From NCBI GenBank assembly GCA_944320775.1, contig CALUIV010000001.1:62001-126000 (forward strand): a DNA stretch of 64,000 nucleotides, given 5' to 3'. The stretch is from an uncultured Paraprevotella sp. GTDB lineage: Bacteria; Bacteroidota; Bacteroidia; Bacteroidales; Bacteroidaceae. The stretch's first letter is position 1; every line of letters begins with the position of its first letter. This document shows, in pieces, positions 42,878 to 52,491 of this stretch. The translations under genes were made by a program, and so were the position numbers. The notes under the pieces are model-generated. The model was given only the letters and a program-made list of their open reading frames with translations, did not search any database and was not told the origin of the DNA.

Positions 42878-45412
42878 TTATTCAAAATCACTTTGTTGCT
42901 GTTCTACTTCCTTCAGCTTTAAACGGTTTATTTGTTGTTGGAGTTCCTTTATTTGTTTTTCGTATTCAGCTTTTGATTTACTTTCATTTTCGCTGTTTTG
43001 ATTTTCATTTATTCTATGAACTTGTTTTTCCATTAGATGAAGTTCCTGTGGATCGGCAATCAATGGTAGGGGTGATTTTTTGGTTCTTATAATTATTTCG
43101 CCTGGTGTGGCTGTATGTTTTCCTTCTTTGATTAATCGGGCTTTTACTTTGATTTCTCCCGGATTCGTTGTGGCACGTACAAGAATAGGGGCTGTTCCCC
43201 ATTCGACAATACGTGGATTTGTTCCGGTTTTGCCATCTGCAACAAATGTTCCAGGTCCTTCCAATTCAAAATATACCGTACTGTTATTGAGGCGTTTTAT
43301 GTTGCCTTTATCATCAGCTACCGCTGCTATAACCGTTACTAGATCCGAACCGTCTGCTGTAGTTTCTACATGTTCATTGTCTGTCCATAAGATTAATTTT
43401 GAAGGACGGCGTGTTGGCATAACCTTATGTGTCGCTACAACTTTACCATCAATCAGGCCTTCTGCCAGCAGGTATGAATCGTTATGTTTATTACTACGGG
43501 CCAGTTTTTTGTCGTACATCACATCTCATACATTTTCAAATGTTATGATCGGTGATGGCATCCCTTTCTCTGTTTTATCTTTTTTGTAAGTTAGCTGCTT
43601 TCCATCTTTGCAGTAAGTCAGACGTACTTCATCACAATTACTATAAACCGTGACGTCTTTGGGAGAGAAAGGGGTCATGGCATTGGCGATGTATACCATT
43701 GGTCCGTTATCAGAAATGAGCATTTCATTTTTCTCTGCCGGCCGTTGAGAGCAGAACATGTAATAGGATAATTTGGGTTGACGGAAAGCATCCATGATTC
43801 CGCCATAGAACGGATCCGGATGATATCCGCGCTGATGGTCAAATGAATGCCATAAACATCCCCCTACGTGTTGGCGATTATTTTTATAAAGAGCATCATA
43901 GCAGGTATAATGATAATCAGTTTTGGCATATCCTTGTGCCTGAACAAGCATGGGGATTTCCCCCCACGATCTTCTGGCCCGGCTGGGTGAATTGTGTGAA
44001 CTCCAGTCGTCTACATTATCTCCCCATTCACGTGTAAAATATGAAATTTCAGGATTCATCTTCTGTGTGTTGAATGCACCTCCGGCACCGTTAACGGGAT
44101 GGGTGAAATGAACCGGAAAATATTCGCTGCCACGAGCTGTAACATCACAACCGGCATAGCAGTAGGGATATGGATATTCCTCATGCAATATATTCACTAC
44201 GTTTTTTGCAAAATCTTCGGGATACCATGTCTCATTAAGAATTGGTTCCCACATCCATACAGAAGGATGATTACGGTCACGTCTTACCATATTACGGATG
44301 TCACTGTATACTCTTTGAGCGAAAATGGGTTCATCGTTCCAGAATTGCCATCCAGGAGTATTTACAATGACAAAAAGTCCTAATTCGTCACAAGCATCCA
44401 TGAAAGCCGGATCCTGAGGGTAATGCGCGTTTCTGATGACTCTTAATCCGGCATCACGTAATTTCTTGGCGTCTCTCCAATGAAGACTATTTGATAAAGC
44501 ATTACCTACGACAGCAAAATCCTGATGTCTGTTTGCTCCAATAAGCGGGTAGGGATAAAGGCGAATCAGGTTCCCAAAGATGAGGTGAATCAAGTTTCAT
44601 GTCGGCTGTTGTAGCGCGGGCTTTGTTTTTGGCAACAGATATTTTTTTTTCTATTGTCTTTACTTCTTTTCCGTTTTTATCGTAAAGTTTATATTCAATT
44701 TTTCCGGAAAATTTCTTTTCAGACATATTTCTTATGTGTATATCAAGACGCACATCAGCGGATTTTTCGGATACATTATTGAATGAAACGAATAAGCCTC
44801 CGCTGGCTGTTTCGTTTTCATAATTCGGGTCTGTTATAAAAACATCATTGTGGACAATCATCCAACAATCCCGATAAATTCCACCAAAATATGTAAAGTC
44901 CAGCATGTCTTGTTGTTTTCCAGGAGGATAGGATGGATCGTCACTGTTATCGGCCCATACCGCAATTATGTTGTCTTGTCCATAATTCAGATATTCTGTA
45001 ACATCTGCGATAACTGGGAGGAATCCACCAAAATGTTCTTTTACGAGGGTCCCGTTAATCCATACTTTTGATTTTCCCATAATAGCCTCAAAATGTAGGA
45101 ATGTTCGTTTCCCTTTCCATTTTTCTTCCGGGGTAAAATGTTTACGATACCATACTTCTCCCTGATAATTAATGCAGCCACTGGCTTCTATAGGAAGGGT
45201 TTCTATTCCGTTAGGAAGGGATACCAGAGTCCACTTACTGTCGTCAAAATTGGTGCGTTCAGCTCCTTCAATGTTGCCTTTGAAAGCTGATAGAATCCCG
45301 CCGTTGAATATTCTGGTTGGTGATACACATTCGAGGTAGCATATAGTGTATGAATCATGTTGATGCATACACTAAAGCACAATAGTTTGAGAAATAAAAG
45401 TTGTTTTTTCAT
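42878..45412 (-). pseudogene. Glycoside hydrolase family 2 (beta-galactosidase-type), disrupted
   Basis: A GH2 enzyme gene broken in three places. It starts at 45412 with a signal peptide (MKKQLLFLKLLCFSVC). A frameshift near 45340 moves the reading to SPTRIFNGGILSAFKGN and the sugar-binding and immunoglobulin-like domains. Near 44560 a second frame change joins HLWEPDSP directly to YPLIGANRHQDF. About 60 residues normally present between these motifs are absent, so this is a deletion. The TIM barrel follows, with acid/base region ILNETWYPED. An in-frame TGA at 43526-43528 then interrupts before YDKKLARSNKH. The C-terminal domain and a Glu/Gln-rich coiled tail end at 42878. The remaining stretches are well conserved, so decay is recent. 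It lies 60 bp after a sulfatase on the same strand. Confidence 0.85.
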
Positions 45413-45470
45413 GATGTTAAACGATTAATGACTTGCTTTTTTGTGATATGAATTCTTTCTGATTATAAAC

Positions 45471-47066
45471 TTATTTTCCGCTTTGATCGGGATTCTTCAT
45501 TTTATAGAAATTCAGTCTTTCTGTCCATGGTTTGTCTTCAAGCGGAAAAACCTTGTGTGTATTGGCCCATTTAATCCATATGTTTTCCAGTTCTTCCACC
45601 TTTTCCGGATATTTCATCGCTAGATCAGTCGTTTCAAAAGGATCATTCTCGAGATTGATCAATTCCCATTGTACATTACGATTGGCTCTTACCAATTTCC
45701 ATGAACCATCAATGACAGCACACGAACCCTGATGTTCAAAATATAATGTTCTTTTTTCTATGGATTTTCCTTCTGAGGCTGGCAACAGATTCTTTCCTTC
45801 CAGGCTGTTGTGAGGCAGATTCTTGGGATAACCAGTCTTTCCAAGTGCCATACATGTCGGTAAAATATCGATGATATGAGCTGGTTGTTTGCAGATTTTT
45901 CCTTTCATCTTATTTTTTTTGCTATCTCCAAAGGTCAGAATAAATGGTGTGCTTGTACCTCCTTGAAACACCCATTTCTTGTAGCTTCGGTAAGGCGTGT
46001 TCGACAAATCCGACATTAATTGTCCGATAAATCCTCCTTCATCTGTGGCTCCATTATCACTTAAAAATATAAATACCGTATTGTCGTATATCCCTTTTTT
46101 CTTTATGGCACTGATCAGTTGGCCAACTCCTTCATCCATGATTTCAATCATAGCTGAATAGGTGGCCATGTCGTATATCCATTTGTCTTGCTGTTCTTTC
46201 GATAACTCTTCCCATGCAGGACGTTTTCCTCCGAACTCTTTATTAAAAATGGGTAACTCCATTTTTTCCGGTACAAGTCCTAGTTCTTTCTGTTTTTCAA
46301 ATCTTTGTTTGCGCAGCACATCATAGCCTGCTTTATATTTGTCAATAGATTTTTGTATATATTCTTTTGGGGCTTGTAATGGAAGGTGAGGAGCATAGTG
46401 TGCCACATATAGAAACATTGGCTTTTCGGTATTGTGCTTGTTGACAAAACTGATAGCGGAATCTGTTATGGCATAAGTGTAGTAATAATCATTGGGGATA
46501 TTTTTCACTCTTTCAAGGTCATTGTAAATCGGGTTTGGTTTATAATAACTTCCTCCACCGTGAAGACAACCATAATATCTGTCAAAACCTCTTTGTTTCG
46601 GATAACTTCCGTTGGGTGCATCATATGCTCCGGTTATAGTTACATGCCATTTTCCACTCATGTAGGTACTATATCCAGCGGTTTTCATGATTTCTGCTAT
46701 AGTCGGATATTCCGGATCAATCTGACCTCTGTAACCGGGTCTGTGTTCGTCAACTTCCGCCATCCATCCCATACCGGCTTCATGCTGGTATCTGCCGGTC
46801 AGAAGAGCTGCCCGGCTCGGGCAACTGCGTCCTGTGTTTTTAAACTGACTGAAACGCACTCCTTCTTGTGCCAATCTGTCAATATTGGGTGTGCTTATTT
46901 CACTGCCATAGCATCCGAGGTCAGAGAATCCCATGTCATCACACAGAATAAGAACAATATTGGGTTGTTTGTTTTTAGCTTTCAGTATAGTCGGAATTAC
47001 GGTTAATGTACTGGCAATAAGAATCGGGTATAGGTTCGGTCTCATTTGAATATTAACTTTTAACAT
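45471..47066 (-). CDS. Exported sulfatase, Ser-type (family S1)
   Basis: A 531-residue arylsulfatase-family enzyme that removes sulfate esters, most likely from host or algal glycans. A signal peptide ends near ILKA-KNK (residue 30). The metal ligands are LCDDMG (Asp43, Asp44). The active-site signature SCPSRAALLTG begins with Ser81, so this is a Ser-type enzyme needing conversion to formylglycine by an anaerobic sulfatase-maturating enzyme, not seen in this window. SGKWHV and FLSDNGATDEG complete the site. A later ATG (47045) is an alternative start. It is upstream of the broken GH2 gene in one operon, with a -7 box at 47127-47134. It appears intact. Confidence 0.9.
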   Translation of the reverse strand: MLKVNIQMRPNLYPILIASTLTVIPTILKAKNKQPNIVLILCDDMGFSDLGCYGSEISTPNIDRLAQEGVRFSQFKNTGRSCPSRAALLTGRYQHEAGMGWMAEVDEHRPGYRGQIDPEYPTIAEIMKTAGYSTYMSGKWHVTITGAYDAPNGSYPKQRGFDRYYGCLHGGGSYYKPNPIYNDLERVKNIPNDYYYTYAITDSAISFVNKHNTEKPMFLYVAHYAPHLPLQAPKEYIQKSIDKYKAGYDVLRKQRFEKQKELGLVPEKMELPIFNKEFGGKRPAWEELSKEQQDKWIYDMATYSAMIEIMDEGVGQLISAIKKKGIYDNTVFIFLSDNGATDEGGFIGQLMSDLSNTPYRSYKKWVFQGGTSTPFILTFGDSKKNKMKGKICKQPAHIIDILPTCMALGKTGYPKNLPHNSLEGKNLLPASEGKSIEKRTLYFEHQGSCAVIDGSWKLVRANRNVQWELINLENDPFETTDLAMKYPEKVEELENIWIKWANTHKVFPLEDKPWTERLNFYKMKNPDQSGK

Positions 47067-47126
47067 GTTTTTTATGGGGGTGTAAAGTGTTTCTACAAAT
47101 AAAAAGAAAGATTATATTTTATTCTA

Positions 47127-47134
47127 CAAATATA
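47127..47134 (-). promoter_or_regulatory. -7 box for the sulfatase gene
   Basis: The minus strand reads TATATTTG, matching TAnnTTTG, 60 bp before the ATG. The remaining 170 bp up to the kinase remnant is AT-rich with no recognisable coding relic. Confidence 0.5.
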
Positions 47135-47302
47135 GGATTAATTGTTGTTAGGACATAATCTGAGTGCTCCGTTCGTTGTTTTTTAAGATAAATATAGAAA
47201 GATCGGTATCTTTAGCATAAATCAGTTTTTATTGTCTTCATGTTATTCCGTCAATAGGAATGTAGGCAAATTGCTTTCTTTTCAGTTTTTAATATAAAAA
47301 TA

Positions 47303-47310
47303 TATCTTTG
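47303..47310 (+). promoter_or_regulatory. Promoter-like box fused to a kinase remnant
   Basis: TATCTTTG matches TAnnTTTG but stands directly before the middle of a histidine-kinase coding sequence with no start codon or leader. This suggests that a deletion joined a promoter to the interior of the gene. Confidence 0.45.
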
Positions 47311-48251
47311 CGTGGTAAGTGGTATTATTTTCGTGGAACTGATTATGTGATTACGGCTGCAGCCTATGATGGTTATGGTTACAATAACTTGGTCGCATTG
47401 AGAAAAACATTACTGTTATTATTTGTTGTAGGGCTTTCATTGCTGTTTGTAGTTGGTTATTTTCTGGCTCGATCTGCTTTAAAGCCTATTCGGGACATTG
47501 TTCACGATGCAGAAAAAATTAGTGGATCTGAGCTGGATAAACGTCTTTTGGTAAAAAACAAAAAAGATGAACTCGGAGAGTTGAGTATGACGGTCAATGC
47601 TTTATTGGATCGTCTGGAACAATCTTTTAATGCCCAAAAGATGTTTGTAAGCAATGTCTCGCATGAACTTCGTACGCCATTGGCTGCATTGATGGGAGAA
47701 TTGGATTTGGCGTTGCAGAAAGAACGTACCGTAGAGCAGTATAAAAATGCTATTACAAATGCTTGGACGGATGCACGCAGAATGACGAAACTGATCGATG
47801 GTCTGCTGAATCTTGCCCGGGCTGATTATCAAAAGGAGCAGATCCGTATGCAGGATATTCGTTTGGATGAATTGTTGTTGGATGTGCGTGAACATATGAT
47901 GATTTGTTGATTACGGTCAAAGGTAATTTGTATTTATTGAGTATTGCTTTTTCTAATCTAATAGAAAACAATTGTAAATATGCTGCAGACCGTTCTTCTT
48001 GTATTCAGATTTCCTATTGGGAAAAATGGACGATAGTTCGATTCTCCGATGACGGAGTTGGTATGACAGAAGAAGAAAAGAAACATCTTTTCCAGCTGTT
48101 TTATCGTGGAAAAGATCATATGCAGGTAGATGGTTACGGCATAGGACTTGCTTTAACACATAAAATTATTACCATGCACAACGGGAATATTCTTGTTCAT
48201 ACAAAACAGGGTGAAGGTACTACATTTGTTGTGGAATTACCGCATATTTAA
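47311..48251 (+). pseudogene. Sensor histidine kinase remnant (5' truncated, internal deletion)
   Basis: The sequence begins abruptly in the sensor domain (RGKWYYFRGTDY). It continues through a membrane helix (LLLLFVVGLSLLFVVGYFLA), HAMP region, and an intact H-box (VSNVSHELRTPLAALM), then stops at 47910 shortly after DELLLDVREHM. The ATPase part follows in another frame (LITVKGNLYLLSIAFSNLIENNCKY to VVELPHI), with G1 FSDDGVG and G2 GYGIGLAL. About 150 N-terminal residues and roughly 15-20 residues at the junction seem missing compared with this family. The usual partner response regulator is also absent. It is a decayed two-component system, adjacent to the decaying sulfatase/GH2 genes. Confidence 0.85.
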
Positions 48252-48268
48252 TTTTATTCCTATATAAA

Positions 48269-48304
48269 AGAAAGCGACTCAAAAAATTGAGTCGCTTTCT
48301 TTTT
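48269..48304. terminator. Bidirectional terminator
   Basis: AGAAAGCGACTCAA and TTGAGTCGCTTTCT form a perfect 14-bp stem with an A4 loop, flanked by A and T runs on both sides. It ends both the kinase remnant (+) and the ppiD-like gene (-), whose stop is 26 bp away. Confidence 0.9.
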
Positions 48305-48329
48305 ATTAGGATTTTAGTGAGAAATCAAA

Positions 48330-50480
48330 TTAGAAGAACAGATAACGATTATCCTTAACTTCTGCTTTTTCATAAAGTTCAGCAACAAAACGGCTGATTG
48401 CACGCATATTGGTATTGTTCAACTGAGCCTCTTCGGTTGCTTCATTGAATGTTTCTGCACGTTTGTTTTTACCGATCACCTGGAAGGCATAAACACCGGC
48501 ATTACCTTGTATACCGTTGACAAACTGATTTTGTCCGGCTTTACTTACAGCTGCGCTGAGTACAGGTTCGCTGGATCCAGTTGAGGAAATAAAGGCAGCG
48601 TTACTGAAGTTAACATGTTTCACCGTATCAACAACTGCAGTTGCATATTGTTTAGCATCACTGATGTTCTTCCAGTTTGCAGTTGCAGCTTTTATTTTTT
48701 CTGCTTTTTTATCTTTAATTACTTCTGCTTGCAAGAAGTCTTTCATTTCTTCCTGAGAGCGGTAACCTGCTTTATGAATACCTGTCAGAACAACAACTAA
48801 CATCTGATCGTTATTACCACATTCATAAAGAGGAGAAATACTGTTAATATCAGTATCTTCATTGAAAATCCAACGCAAAGCTTCGCGTGTATTATTTACA
48901 CCGGCTACATTGTGCTCGTAGCTGAACAGATTGTCATTCGACAAAACCAGATAGCCTGCTTGCGGTGCATTCTTTTCGATTTCTTCTAGTGTTGTATTTG
49001 CTGCCAGGAATTGACTGAAGTCATTATATGCCTTAGCATAGGTATCTCTACTAAACTCAACGCCACGTTTGATGATTGCAATATCATACTTAGTTGTCAT
49101 AGCGCGTTTATTGGTTACCTGAAGAATGATGTTTGCCTGTGAAAGAGCAACATTTTGTACTTTTCCGGTTTCGCCATTCAAGATAGCCTTGATATACTTC
49201 ATATTGTTTGCATTGATATCTGCTCCTTCGTAGTTAGCAGAAGTCAACCACATTTTTGCACCGGTCTGACCATATTTCTTGGCGATAGAATCGAATGGAG
49301 TTCCTGCATTAAGAGCTGTCATAATGCTATCTGCCGTTTTCTTGATTACTTCCATGTCAGCACCCATAACTTGAATCTGTCTGTATTCAACAGAATCTGG
49401 TGCAGATACTTTTCCGAGTAGTTTTACAATATTCAGGCTACGGTCTCCAGCATTGTAATACGGACCTTTTTGGGTACCTACAGCCATTGTGTCGATTTGC
49501 AGTGCAATATCACCAGGGATGGCTCTTTTTCTTAATGGAAGTTCAGAGTAGTTTACAAGAGAACCGCTTTGACGGACAACCTTGGCTATATTTTCTCCCG
49601 ATGCCAATTGCTGTGCATATTCTTCCATTTCTTTTTTCAAAGCTTCGTGGTCTGCAGCGCTTGCGTTCACTTGAACACGAATATATTTGATGGCTCTGCT
49701 TTCTTCTGTTTGTTTGAAAGCTTCTTTCATTTCATCATATTTGGCTTTCAGGTCAGACTCTTTTACTTCTACCAAAGAATCGGCAATAGAAGAATAAGGA
49801 ACAGCTGCCAATAAAATATCACTTTCGTTGATTCTGTTTTCGAACGAAGTCTTTGCTGCTACAGGGTTAGACAAGATACTTTTAGCTAAAAGTGTCTGGT
49901 ATTTATTACCCAAGGCTTCCAAACGAATGCTTTTTTCAATAAACTGCCAGTATTTATATAGACTTTCATAGTATTCTACATATTCTGCAGGCATTTGTGT
50001 TGCATTGTTTTTCATGGATTCATACTCGGTCAGGAAGTTCTTCAGCAAGTTCGCATCAAAACGTCCGGTCTGTTCGTTTCTGAACGGGGTTTGAGCCAAC
50101 ATCTGGCTTGCACCTGTGTTGATGATTTCCTGTACTTCCTCGTCGGTTACTGTAAGACCAAGTTTTTCAGCCTCATGTTCAATCAGGCGGTTATTAACGT
50201 AGGTGTTCCAAACCTGATCACGTACCTGAGTCAGCTGTTCGTCATTCAGCGATGTCATTCCGCTGGTAAATTTGACTACTTGTGAATATTCGTCTACGAG
50301 ATTCTGAAATTCGTGAACAGAGAGCGATTTTCCGTAGACTTCACCTACACGCTGTTTGCTTTCACTTGTAGCCGACTGGATGGAACGGAAAAATTCCTCG
50401 GCAATGAAGGCAAACAATGCCAGTCCCACCACAATCATCAAAAGGGGACCTTTGTTTCTGATTTTTTGTAATGTTGCCAT
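48330..50480 (-). CDS. ppiD: PpiD-like periplasmic peptidyl-prolyl isomerase/chaperone
   Basis: A 716-residue membrane-anchored folding factor for exported proteins. One N-terminal helix (LLMIVVGLALFAFIAEEFF, residues 13-31) is followed by a SurA_N/PpiD chaperone region (VYGKSLSVHEFQNLVDEY, QVRDQVWNTYVNNRLIEHEAEKLG). Parvulin-like PPIase segments follow further on (VEYRQIQVMG, FDSIAKKYGQTGAK). It ends in a long helical C-terminus. Length and order fit Bacteroidetes PpiD homologues. It is the last gene of an envelope operon (coaX, OMP, lptC, CNNM), though 100 bp separates it from the CNNM gene. Confidence 0.9.
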   Translation of the reverse strand: MATLQKIRNKGPLLMIVVGLALFAFIAEEFFRSIQSATSESKQRVGEVYGKSLSVHEFQNLVDEYSQVVKFTSGMTSLNDEQLTQVRDQVWNTYVNNRLIEHEAEKLGLTVTDEEVQEIINTGASQMLAQTPFRNEQTGRFDANLLKNFLTEYESMKNNATQMPAEYVEYYESLYKYWQFIEKSIRLEALGNKYQTLLAKSILSNPVAAKTSFENRINESDILLAAVPYSSIADSLVEVKESDLKAKYDEMKEAFKQTEESRAIKYIRVQVNASAADHEALKKEMEEYAQQLASGENIAKVVRQSGSLVNYSELPLRKRAIPGDIALQIDTMAVGTQKGPYYNAGDRSLNIVKLLGKVSAPDSVEYRQIQVMGADMEVIKKTADSIMTALNAGTPFDSIAKKYGQTGAKMWLTSANYEGADINANNMKYIKAILNGETGKVQNVALSQANIILQVTNKRAMTTKYDIAIIKRGVEFSRDTYAKAYNDFSQFLAANTTLEEIEKNAPQAGYLVLSNDNLFSYEHNVAGVNNTREALRWIFNEDTDINSISPLYECGNNDQMLVVVLTGIHKAGYRSQEEMKDFLQAEVIKDKKAEKIKAATANWKNISDAKQYATAVVDTVKHVNFSNAAFISSTGSSEPVLSAAVSKAGQNQFVNGIQGNAGVYAFQVIGKNKRAETFNEATEEAQLNNTNMRAISRFVAELYEKAEVKDNRYLFF

Positions 50481-50580
50481 TGTTTTTAGTTATTATTATT
50501 TTGTTTTTTATTGTTTCACGATTAGCGCACGAAGATACAAAAAACCTTGCATATTACAGAGTTTTTTATTAAAAAAGTGC

Positions 50581-51849
50581 TTATTCCCTTATTTTCAGCT
50601 TTACCAGTTCAATTTTTGTCGTGGTGCTTTTTATGATTTTAAACTCTAAATTGTCGAATTTTACGATTTCATTCAATTTTGGGAAACTTTGATATTTATG
50701 CAGGATCAGACCGCCGACAGTCAGATATTCATCTGATTCCGGCAAGTTGATTTCCAATATTTCGTTGGCTTTGTCAATTTCCAGGCGTGCGGAAATGATG
50801 TATTCGTTTTCACCGATTTTTTTGGCAATATAATTGGTGTTGTCGTGTTCGTCTTCAATATCACCGAATATTTCCTCAACCAGATCTTCAATCGTTACAA
50901 TGCCTGAAGTTCCGCCAAATTCATCTACAATTACAGCCAGTGATTTTTTCTGTTGCATGAATGTTTGCAACATTTTTTGCGCGGTCATTGTCTCGGGTAC
51001 AATAGGTACTTCTTTGATGTGTTTGGTCCAGTCATCAGTCATACTGAACATTTCTGAAGAATGGATAAATCCGACAATATTGTCAATATCGCCATCGTAG
51101 ACGATGATTTTCGAATTTCCGCTTTCGATAAATGTATTTTTCAGGGTTTCCAGTGAGGACGTACGGTCGATAGCTTCTATTTCTGTGCGGGGTATCATGC
51201 AGTCGCGTACTTTGACACTGGAAAAATCAAGGGCATTTTGGAATATTTTTACTTCATCGGTTACGGAACTTTCATCTTTAGAATTTTCGATGCTTGACTG
51301 GATGAAATAATCCAGATCAACTTTGGAAAATGCTTTGTCTGATTCTTTCTGATTTACTTTGAGTCCCATGATGAACAGCAATACTCTGGATAAGCCGCTG
51401 GTCAGTTTGGAAACGGGATAAAGTACGACATAAAACAGTAATGCCGGAAAGGCAAACAGCTTCATCGACTGGTTCGGATTGATCTTAAATAATGTCTTGG
51501 GTAGAAATTCTCCGGTAACCAAAACAATAAGTGTAGATATCAGTGTTTGAAGAATCACCTGAAGAGCTTCATTTTCAGTTAGGTGGAGTGGCTCTAACAG
51601 AAAAGCATCAATGACCTTAGCCATTAGAATACCATAAATGACCAGGGCAATATTGTTTCCGACAAGTAGGGTAGAGATGAAGTTGTTGGGATGTTTAAAG
51701 AAAATCCCCAATATACGGGTTGTTATGCTTTGTGACGAACGTTCCAGTTCGAATCTGAGTTTGTTTGAGGATACGAATGCAATCTCCATACCTGAAAAAA
51801 AGGCAGAAAGCATCAGTATGAAAATAATTTGGATAATAGTGGCCGTCAT
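50581..51849 (-). CDS. CNNM/CorC-type membrane protein (hemolysin family, GldE-like)
   Basis: A 422-residue protein. The N-terminal DUF21/CNNM membrane domain has about four helices (ILMLSAFFSGMEIAFVSSNKLR is the signature, then LLVGNNIALVIYG). Two CBS domains follow (VRDCMIPRTEIEAIDRT and KSLAVIVDEFGGTSGIVTIEDLVEEIFG). The C-terminal CorC/HlyC domain is KIGENEYIISARLEIDKANEIL. Relatives export Mg2+ or other divalent ions. In Bacteroidetes the GldE branch is linked to gliding lipoproteins, but gliding genes are absent here. It follows lptC by 13 bp in the coaX operon. Confidence 0.92.
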   Translation of the reverse strand: MTATIIQIIFILMLSAFFSGMEIAFVSSNKLRFELERSSQSITTRILGIFFKHPNNFISTLLVGNNIALVIYGILMAKVIDAFLLEPLHLTENEALQVILQTLISTLIVLVTGEFLPKTLFKINPNQSMKLFAFPALLFYVVLYPVSKLTSGLSRVLLFIMGLKVNQKESDKAFSKVDLDYFIQSSIENSKDESSVTDEVKIFQNALDFSSVKVRDCMIPRTEIEAIDRTSSLETLKNTFIESGNSKIIVYDGDIDNIVGFIHSSEMFSMTDDWTKHIKEVPIVPETMTAQKMLQTFMQQKKSLAVIVDEFGGTSGIVTIEDLVEEIFGDIEDEHDNTNYIAKKIGENEYIISARLEIDKANEILEINLPESDEYLTVGGLILHKYQSFPKLNEIVKFDNLEFKIIKSTTTKIELVKLKIRE

Positions 51850-51862
51850 GGCATTGTTTATT

Positions 51863-52480
51863 TTATTTTTTTATGTTTGTTGTACTGTCCGTTTTTTGAT
51901 TGGAATCTTCAAAAGGAACATATCCCTTGGTATTATAGAATGTATATTGGGTCATTTGTTCGTTTGATTTAAACCCTACACCTTCAATTTCTCTTGTTGG
52001 CGTTATGATTTTTACATATTGTGAGGAATAGATTTCGTGTTCTTTCATGTCCCAAAACAGTTCTTCTGTTTTAAACAGAGTACCTTGCACATTTTTTACA
52101 GTAACCCGGCCACGTAATTCCCATAATTCTTGTTTGTAGCAGTATGCTGTGTCTGCTTGTACGAACCATTCTGTGTGAAATGTCGTATCAAATTTTTCCA
52201 TCAGCAACCCTTTGACAAAAGTCCATTTCGGTGGATTGGATGTATTATAGATATTCCATTCTTCTGCAATCAGTTTATAGCGGATTACTCCCGAGTCTGA
52301 AATCAGGTTATACACACCTAAGGCTTGCATGGTTGGCAATGAGTCTTGTTCCTTAATGTCCGGAGCATTGCCTGTTTTCTTATTTGAGCAGGAAAAGGCT
52401 AAAACAAGCATAACAGTCACAAGAGTAGTGACTGTTATGTGCCTAAAACTATGTTGCTTTATTTTTTGATTTTCTGCCAT
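51863..52480 (-). CDS. lptC: LPS export protein LptC
   Basis: A 205-residue lipoprotein-type LptC, which in Bacteroidetes carries a lipobox (LAFSC, Cys about 30) after an N-terminal hydrophobic helix. LptC bridges the LptBFG extractor and the LptA bridge to move LPS across the periplasm. The LptC beta-jellyroll is seen in YNLISDSGVIRYKLIAEEWNIY, WFVQADTAYCYKQELWELRGRVTVKN, and KTEELFWDMKEHEIYSSQYVKI. I start at ATG 52480; the frame is open further upstream into the OMP gene, but homology starts here. It follows the OMP gene by 11 bp. Confidence 0.92.
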   Translation of the reverse strand: MAENQKIKQHSFRHITVTTLVTVMLVLAFSCSNKKTGNAPDIKEQDSLPTMQALGVYNLISDSGVIRYKLIAEEWNIYNTSNPPKWTFVKGLLMEKFDTTFHTEWFVQADTAYCYKQELWELRGRVTVKNVQGTLFKTEELFWDMKEHEIYSSQYVKIITPTREIEGVGFKSNEQMTQYTFYNTKGYVPFEDSNQKTDSTTNIKK

Positions 52481-52491
52481 GTTTTTCGAAG

